Origin: Anastrepha obliqua
Taxonomy: Eukaryota > Arthropoda > Insecta > Diptera > Tephritidae
DNA length: 64,000 nucleotides
Assembly (NCBI RefSeq): GCF_027943255.1
Contig: NC_072895.1
Coordinates: 85,810,001 to 85,874,000 of the forward strand
Direction: 5' to 3'
Each line of letters begins with the position of its first letter. Position 1 is the first letter of the stretch. The notes beneath the pieces are model-generated. The model did not search any database and was not told the DNA's origin. It worked only from the letters and a program-made list of their open reading frames with translations. Shown piece after piece: positions 57,743 to 64,000 of this stretch. Made by a program: the position numbers and the translations under genes.

Positions 57743-58915
57743 CTGGGTTGTTCAATAAGTTTTGCAGTTCGATAAGAAAAACACAATTTCATGGTTTGAA
57801 ATACTCTTTATTATTCAGCATTGTCTCCCTGAACATCAATACACTTGTTCCAATGAGATGTCAATTTATGAAAAACATCCTTGAAGTGAGAATCTGGAAG
57901 TGTTGCAAAATACGCTTCCACAGCTGTTATGACCTCATCACTTGATGAAAATACTTTCTACGCATGATTTTTTTAGGTTTGGAAACTGATGGAAGTCGCT
58001 AGGAGCCAAATCTGGTGAATACGGAGGCTGTTCCAACAATTCGAACTTTACTTCATGGATTTTAGCCATTCTCAAAGTGAAACGTTGCAGTTCTGATGAA
58101 AAATAATTTTTTTCTTTTGCAATTTGGGCAGTTTTTCACGATTTTTTTCCTTCAGCTATTATTCAGAATTTATTGTTTTACCAGTTTGCAAGTAATTCAT
58201 AAACAACATTTTTTTTCGGCATCCCAAAAAACTGATGCTAACACCTTCTTGTTCGATTTTTGGACACGAACTCGTTTTGGAGCCGAAGAGCCAGGTTTCC
58301 ACCATTCTTTAGCCTCCTGTTTTGATTTAAAATCGTGATGAATCGACGCACAAAATCCCCTTCATCCTTTCGAAAACGCTCTAAATGTTGCTGACAAAGT
58401 CGCATTCGAATGTGTTTTTGTTCCACAGTTAGCAAATGCGGCACACAAAGCTTTCTGAAACCCAATACTTCGGTAAAAATACTGCTTATACCGCCCAATG
58501 AAATGCTTAGGGCTTCTATTAAATCTCTTTCAGCTACTTACCGATTTTCCAACACGACATCGTTTTTTTTATGATTTCTGGTGTTGTTTCTGTTTTTGGA
58601 CATCCTTGACGTGGATCGTCTTCAAGGCTTGCACGACCACCCAGCAACCCTTAAATTCAACAAACCATCCTTCTACTGTGCTAATTGAAGGCGAGAAGTC
58701 CTAATACAGTGGTATCATTCGTTCATAAATTTTGCATTTAAACCTTCCAAAAATAAAGAGTCAATCTCTGCACGATACTTAATTTTTTCCATTTTAGAAA
58801 TACAGACATACATACATACGTTCATATAAAAAGCGTATCTACTAACATAGGAAAATAAAATTTAGGCTAGAAACGTCCTTCCTTATCGAACCGCAAAACT
58901 TATTGAACAACCTAG
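57743..58915 (-). mobile_element. Mariner, full length (1,173 bp) with TIRs, decayed
   Basis: Ends CTGGGTTGTTCAATAAGTTT and the inverse of CTAGGTTGTTCAATAAGTTT, extending to about 34 matching bases. TA lies outside both (57741-57742 and 58916-58917). On the minus strand the transposase shows FTEVLGFRKLCVPHLLTVEQ and QHLERFRKDEGDFVRRFITI (58238-58498); the expected (D)E..W block is lost to a shift. Further left SGSKTSS-like pieces, DLAPSDF-like residues near 58005, and the C-terminal FHKLTSHWNKCIDVQGDNAE near 57840 appear. Many frameshifts, so inactive. Confidence 0.9.
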
Positions 58916-59245
58916 TATGTCGTATGTGAATGAACTTTTTGATCTGAAAATGTTGGCACAAGATGCAATGGGTCGCTGAGTCCGTTATATTGCTGTTATA
59001 TATGTAGTTTTCGAGATATCGCCAAATGCCGGTTTTGGAATAAAGGAAAAACGTAGTTCTTCTTTCAAATTTGATATTCGCATTCTCGCGCTCTTTGAAA
59101 CAATTCTGTACTCGTATAGTTGTGAATTGGACAGCTGCAATATACAAAGAGAGAAACAGTGGAGCGCGTAAAAATAGTCATCACGTAAAATCATTTTTTT
59201 GCTTAGTAAAAAAAATTGATTGATTAATTGTGCGCCTCTTTGTAG

Positions 59246-59541
59246 TATATAATTGGCGCTGACACCTTTTATTGGATGTTTGCTCCTATTTGTGGTGTGC
59301 GATTGCTGTTTTTTCACAAATGGAGGCACATACAGTTTTATGCCACCTCCGAATGTCAGATGATTTTTAATGAGGAGTTTTTTCATGGCAGAAATACACT
59401 CGGAGGTTGGCCATTGCCTACCGGGGAGTGACCGCTATTAGAATAAAACTTCTATTAGTTGTTATGTCGTTCCTGGTGTTTTGAACATGTCCACTACAGA
59501 ATGGTAGTCACGCACCAACCCATTGGGCTACGGCGACCGCC
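59246..59541 (-). mobile_element. tRNA-headed SINE
   Basis: Inverse orientation. The tRNA-like head is at the high-coordinate end (GGCGGTCGCCGTAGCCCAAT on the minus strand), the body has CTCGGAGGTTGGCC/TTTCATGGCAG segments, and the tail AATTATATAC is at the low end. Several internal changes; the B box is degraded. Confidence 0.82.
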
Positions 59542-60233
59542 TGGGTATATGGTAGTCAATGAAGAAATTAGTATTCATATACTATGGGAGAATTTTTTTA
59601 TTCATTTGCCTCTTAAATTTATTCTAGATATGTTTGGTTTAAGTTAATTATTAAATTTTTTAATTAGTAATTTTTTTTTATTTTTTAAGTAATTTCCCGT
59701 GATTTGGTTTCGTTACCAACAAGAGTATCTTTAACAGCTAGCTGAGAAAACGATACGAGTTAGACGGTGTTTTAAAGTTAATAATAGTTTATCTGCTCAT
59801 TTAGTAAATCTCGTTTGGGGCGTCTGTCGTTTTGACTTTCGGCAAATTTTTGCCAATCAGAATGAAACTAGTGAGGCGAAATCTTTCTTCACTTGATTTT
59901 TTCAAGGCGCAGTAAGCCTCGTCTTTCTTCTAATGCTTGCTTGAAATTTTTTTTGGATCAAAAACCTTTGAATCGATTTGCACAACTTGAACTAGCAGCT
60001 GAACCTTTGTAGTGTAAAGCTCTGTGTTTCACAACCTATATACATACATATACTACATCTTCCGAAAAACCTATGTTGTGAACTTTATAAAGATGTCCAT
60101 ACTTCCGGGCAATACTAACACATCAATAAAGCGCGATTCTTGCTGTTGAGGCAGAGTTAATTTCAATTTTCGTATGGAATATGTGCTATTTCTTTCTAAA
60201 GTAGTATCGATATGTGACTGTGAAAATGTTTGT

Positions 60234-60466
60234 ATAGTATAATTGGCGCGTACACCCTTTTTTGGGTGTTTGGCCGAGCTCCTCCTACTATTTGTGGTGT
60301 GCGTCTTGATGTTGTTCCACAAATGAAGATACCTACAGTTTCAAGCCGACTCCGAACGGCAGATATTTTTATGAGAAGCTTTTTCATGGCAGAAATACAC
60401 TCGGAGGTCTGCTGAGGGGCGACCGCTATTAGAAAAATGTTTTTATTAATTTTGGTGTTTCACTGT
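60234..60466 (-). mobile_element. SINE lacking its tRNA head
   Basis: The body and tail match the SINE family (minus strand CACAGTGAAACACCAAAATT to CGCGCCAATTATACTATACA), but the part upstream of CGGTGAAACACC is missing. The copy retains the segment around GTGTGCGTCTTGATGTTGTT (60298-60317), which the copies at 1918 and 61411 lack. Confidence 0.82.
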
Positions 60467-61079
60467 GAAAATAATTATGCGAAAATGTCGCTAATTTGAC
60501 TATCGTCTGCGGTTAGCAAATGACGTGGTAACGAAATTTTTTTTTATAAAATGGAGAAATATATAGAAATCGAGTGCTTAAATTTTCAAGTGTCGTTCAT
60601 TTTTGTCACGAATGAGTCGTTATTGTGTGAATATTTTGTTTATGGTGAGCTAAAATCCCAAGTAAATTCGAATACAAATAGTGAAGACATATACCCTGCG
60701 ACAAATTATAGCACATAAATATTTGATAAATTTTTACTATTTTAGCTTGTTTTTTATGAATGTTCATTATTTTGATATAAAAGTATAGTTCTTTGTCGAA
60801 CAAAAATCAAACAAAAATTGGAAAACTTTTCATCCTAAGTGCACGGTTTTTAGTTAGAGTTTCTAGAGAGAGAGAGAGAAGGAGTTTATAGCTTATTAAA
60901 TATTAGTAAATATAAATTTAAATAAGGTGTGAACATTATTTTGATTTTTTTATAACTTTTTCTGACAGTGCTATGTATTCCCCCCATATAAAAATGCGTA
61001 TTCGTTATAGGGATAACGTTATAAGGAAAAAACTGTATAAATATAATCATAAAAAATTGAAACAAGATATAAAACCAAA

Positions 61080-61380
61080 TAATGAACATAAAAAAAAAAA
61101 CAAACAAAAACTTATAATAATTCACATCACAAAAAAAAAAATTAAATAAAATATCTACCTAACAAAAAGTTGAAGAAGATTAAAAGAAATAAATAAAAAT
61201 AATTAAAGAAATTAATAAAAGAAAAGCTAATTAAAGAAATTAGTAAAAAAATAATTGAAGAAATTAATAAAAAACTTTAATAAAAAAAAATTAAAAAAAA
61301 AAATTAAAAACAAAACTTAAAAAAAAAAAATAAAAAAAGCAAAAATTAAAAAAAAAAAATTGAGAAATAGTGAAATACGT
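61080..61380. repeat. A-rich low-complexity tract
   Basis: Runs of A with AATTAAAGAAATTA units, just before the SINE at 61411. Confidence 0.85.
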
Positions 61381-61410
61381 GTTTAATCGTAACAAACAAT
61401 GGTTGAAGGC

Positions 61411-61695
61411 CGCCGTAGCCGAGTGGGTTGGTGCGTGATTCGGAATTTACAGAGAACGTAGGTTCGAATCTCGGTGAAATACCAAAATTAACAAAAAGTT
61501 TTTTCTAACAGCGGTCACCCCTCGGCAGGCAATGCTAAACCTCCGAGTGTATTTCTGCCATGAAAAAGTTCCTGATAAAAAATATCTGCCGTTCGGAGAC
61601 GACTTAAAATTGTAGGTCCCCACAACACAAATAGGGGGAGGAGCTTGGCCAAACACCCGAAGAAGGGTGTACGCGCCAATTATATACATATATAT
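61411..61695 (+). mobile_element. tRNA-headed SINE with target duplication
   Basis: Head CGCCGTAGCCGAGTGGGTTG with A box, B box GGTTCGAATC at 61461-61470, body as in the other copies, end GCGCCAATTATATAC. It is flanked by a 13-bp direct repeat AATG(G/C)TTGAAGGC (61398-61410 and 61696-61708) with one mismatch. This marks LINE-driven insertion after an A-rich tract. Confidence 0.9.
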
Positions 61696-64000
61696 AATGC
61701 TTGAAGGCTAAAATCGAGCGTTCTCAGCTGAGGTCAAATTTCATCAATCATCTTATTATTTTCATGGTAGTGTAGTGCTAGTCGAATTTTACTTAATATG
61801 TATGGTACATATATCTTTTAATACATTCGACAAAAATATCTGAGTAAACGGCTATAACTCACGTATTCAATATTATCATGCAAAAAATTACCGTCACTTT
61901 CATAGAAAAGCAAAACACAGCTAAGCTATGACATAATCCACCACTTCCGCTATGAAAAATCTCAACACGATTCAGCCATGCAGCGGTTTCTAAAATTATG
62001 TACAAATTTCTGCGAATACTTTTGCCCTGTATGGGTTAAACCACTACTGTAGTTGCAGCATCTTCATTTAATCAACAAATAGCCGCATGCAATGAAGTTA
62101 CATATTCAGTTAAGAAAAAAATCCCATGCAGATGACATATTTACAAATACAATTGCAACTTGTGCCCGCCCAGCTAGGCAATGTAGCTCATATACACACA
62201 TATCGCTCATATACACACAATCACCTAACGGCATATCCTGAACGCTGCCTGCGCAGTGCTTCTCAATTGACGACGATCGAGCGTTCTAACTGCATTGCAC
62301 TGATTGCATTTCTGCAGCCATAAAGCGGCGTACAAGGCAAAAAGGCAGACGAAAAGGCATTGCGGCGGGCTAAGTAGTTCGTGGAAAAGTTTTAAGGCGC
62401 GGTGGTACCTGCTTTCAGTAATTGCGCTTGTGTGTGAGATTTTCTATGTGTGCGCTGCAGTGTTATTATCGGTTGTTGCTTGTTTTTCGCTACTGTTGCT
62501 GTGCCGGTCGCAGCCTTTGTTACTATTGCATGGGTTTTCTTAACATTTTGCCTGTTCCTAGACCATTTCGCTTTCTCTGCACTGCTGCTGCTGTTGTTCA
62601 CCCAAACAAACGTAACAAATACTTGCACTCGCACTCAAAAGTCTAACCTAAGCAGCTGATGATGTGAGTCTCAGCGTTATTGTTGTTGATGACATGAGTG
62701 TGTGTGTGCATGTGTGCGTGCGCCTCTGTGGTCGCTGTTAAGTCTGCTCCTTCTGATCCTTCACTCGTTTGGTTATTATGTGTGCCTGTAATTGAATTCG
62801 TTTGTTTACTGGCAACCTTTTAAAAACCGCCTTTCATAAAGAAGGCAAAATTGCATATACCCACACACTTGCAAGTACATGCATACGTATGAAAATTTCC
62901 TCTTCATTGCATTATTTTCATTTAATTCGCATTGAGTGCCTCCGAACAAGTCACTTAGTTGGAATAAAAGGTGGAATGTGGAATGATTGCATTGAGTATC
63001 CGTTTTGAAGGCCATGTATGAGAATTTTCTTGTTGCACTATTGTAGTAAATTAAAAAAAAATGTTTTTTTCTCATTTTTATTGTCTTAATTTTTTATTTC
63101 TAATTTTTGCTCTTTTTTCCACTAAGTGCGCTTTAGAACTTTAGTTTGCCTTTCCTAGGCCATTTCCTAGGCCATTTCCTTTTTCCATTTCAATATTTTT
63201 GCTTTGCCAATACTGTTATTTAATTAATTTCACTTCGCCCGCCTATAAGTATGCTTCTCTGTCGCAATTGATTGAATGTAGTATGATTTGTATTGGCTCG
63301 TGGCAAAAATTATACAGCCAATTCAATAGCATTTCCTCCTGCTCTAAAGCGTAATTAAATTTGAGTCAATACCGTGACATGGACGGACAGATAGACAGAC
63401 AGTCAGTCAGTCGGTCATTCATTTACTGAGTGTTGTTATTTGTAAAATCAATTAATTGTTATCATTTCTTTGCTGTGAACGTAGGGTGTCAGGACTTTTA
63501 GCACTTTTAGTCTGTTTATGAGTGCTCGACATCCTGCGAGTGAAAACGAACGAAAACAAGTGTAAGGCCGGTTTTGTTAAACACTTTTGCGTTGACATTT
63601 CATGTGGTGGAAGCCACGCTCGAAAGCTGTTCCAATTGTATATATGTAATTTTTCTCTTGACCTTTTTTAAATTTGAATGCTTTTTTGTAGTAAAGGAAA
63701 ATGAGAAATCAGTTGAGGGTGTGTTGAATCACGGAAGAGGAACTCTTGATTGGTACAGTAATCGCCTAAGCAATTTTGTTCCAGCTCAATAAAACGCGCC
63801 AGTCGTTTTTGTTGACTCGAAGGTCAAGTTAATTTTTTTTGTAGATTTTCCGATGCTGATGGCACCTTTTTCTCGCTTGGAAATACGAAAGTTGTGGCTG
63901 CGATCTCAGAAAATTTGTTCTGCATCAACCGATAGACAATCACAAATCTCTCTACAACTTTTTGTCTTGATACTCATATTAAGGAATATATTAGAACGAA

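Larger units (their letters stand above)
45771..64000 (+). other. RhoGEF2: Open RhoGEF2 intron (at least 18.2 kb)
   Basis: Starts at GTAAGTTTAG. No DH, PH or other coding exon was recognised on the + strand up to the window end. Unassigned stretches: 45771-45990, 48490-50490 (AT-rich; 49040-49400 and 49920-50300 more GC-rich), 50580-51650, 55010-55330, 56170-57740 (CA, CATA and TATG microsatellites), 59550-60230, 60470-61080, 61710-64000. The stretch 62200-62650 is more GC-rich but has no convincing gene. A 3-unit repeat of AGGCCATTTCCT lies near 63160. Confidence 0.7.

Noticed and set aside
45771..64000. DH or PH domain exons of RhoGEF2
   Set aside because: Looked for on the + strand among the open frames; none shows the helical DH pattern or a PH domain, so I report none.
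1..64000. CRISPR arrays, operons, bacterial genes, viral genes
   Set aside because: No regular spaced direct repeats, no prokaryotic gene layout, no recognisable viral coding sequence.

Overview
The window comes from the genome of a higher fly (Diptera, Brachycera). A tephritid fruit fly or close relative is my best guess. The only host gene I can assemble is a fly-type RhoGEF2. The rest is AT-rich intron sequence full of mariner, Tc1, IS630-like, pogo, Helitron and LINE remnants plus tRNA-headed SINEs of the kind common in tephritid and other schizophoran genomes. The host group is an inference; no single diagnostic sequence names a species.

Host gene: ten internal exons on the + strand, from 250 to 45770, join in frame with consensus GT/AG borders and compatible phases into about 1,027 residues. 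In order they encode the end of a PDZ domain (exons at 250 and 9181), a charged coiled coil (9404), a 420-residue Q/N/H/P-rich linker with SH3-type proline motifs (18781), a short link (25430), a proline/glycine linker plus an RGS-like (LH) domain (38908, 39985), a complete C1 zinc finger split over two exons (40239, 45252) and a short acidic exon (45717). PDZ, RGS-like and C1 in one protein identify RhoGEF2, the Rho1 activator that acts downstream of G-alpha-12/13 (Concertina) signalling in apical constriction. The 5' exons (start codon, first part of PDZ) and the catalytic DH-PH exons are not in the window. From 45771 to the end I see only intron-like sequence.

Intron content: 308-9180 holds a T-rich degenerate repeat field carrying a SINE and a TTAA-flanked element, an IS630-like remnant and two Jockey-like LINE tails. 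9578-18780 holds repeat fragments, a TIR element and a 2.5-kb LINE insertion in A-rich sequence. 20041-25429 holds three LINE tails. 25521-38907 is a transposon nest: a mariner inside an IS630-like remnant, a LINE tail, two more mariners, a second TTAA element, and antisense LINE ORF1, endonuclease and RNase H pieces. 40351-45251 holds IS630-like and pogo-like elements. 45771-64000 holds a LINE broken by a small foldback element, Tc1, a Helitron helicase, LINE reverse transcriptase, two mariners and three SINEs.

Nothing looks like a bacterial-style operon, CRISPR array or wholly new system. The most interesting structure is the TTAA-element family (2463-3192 and 33604-34315), whose members share an inverted core motif; one copy sits exactly in a reconstructable target repeat. 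Next are an inverted pair of internally deleted mariners in one RhoGEF2 intron, and several insertions whose target-site duplications or interrupted reading frames can be read directly.
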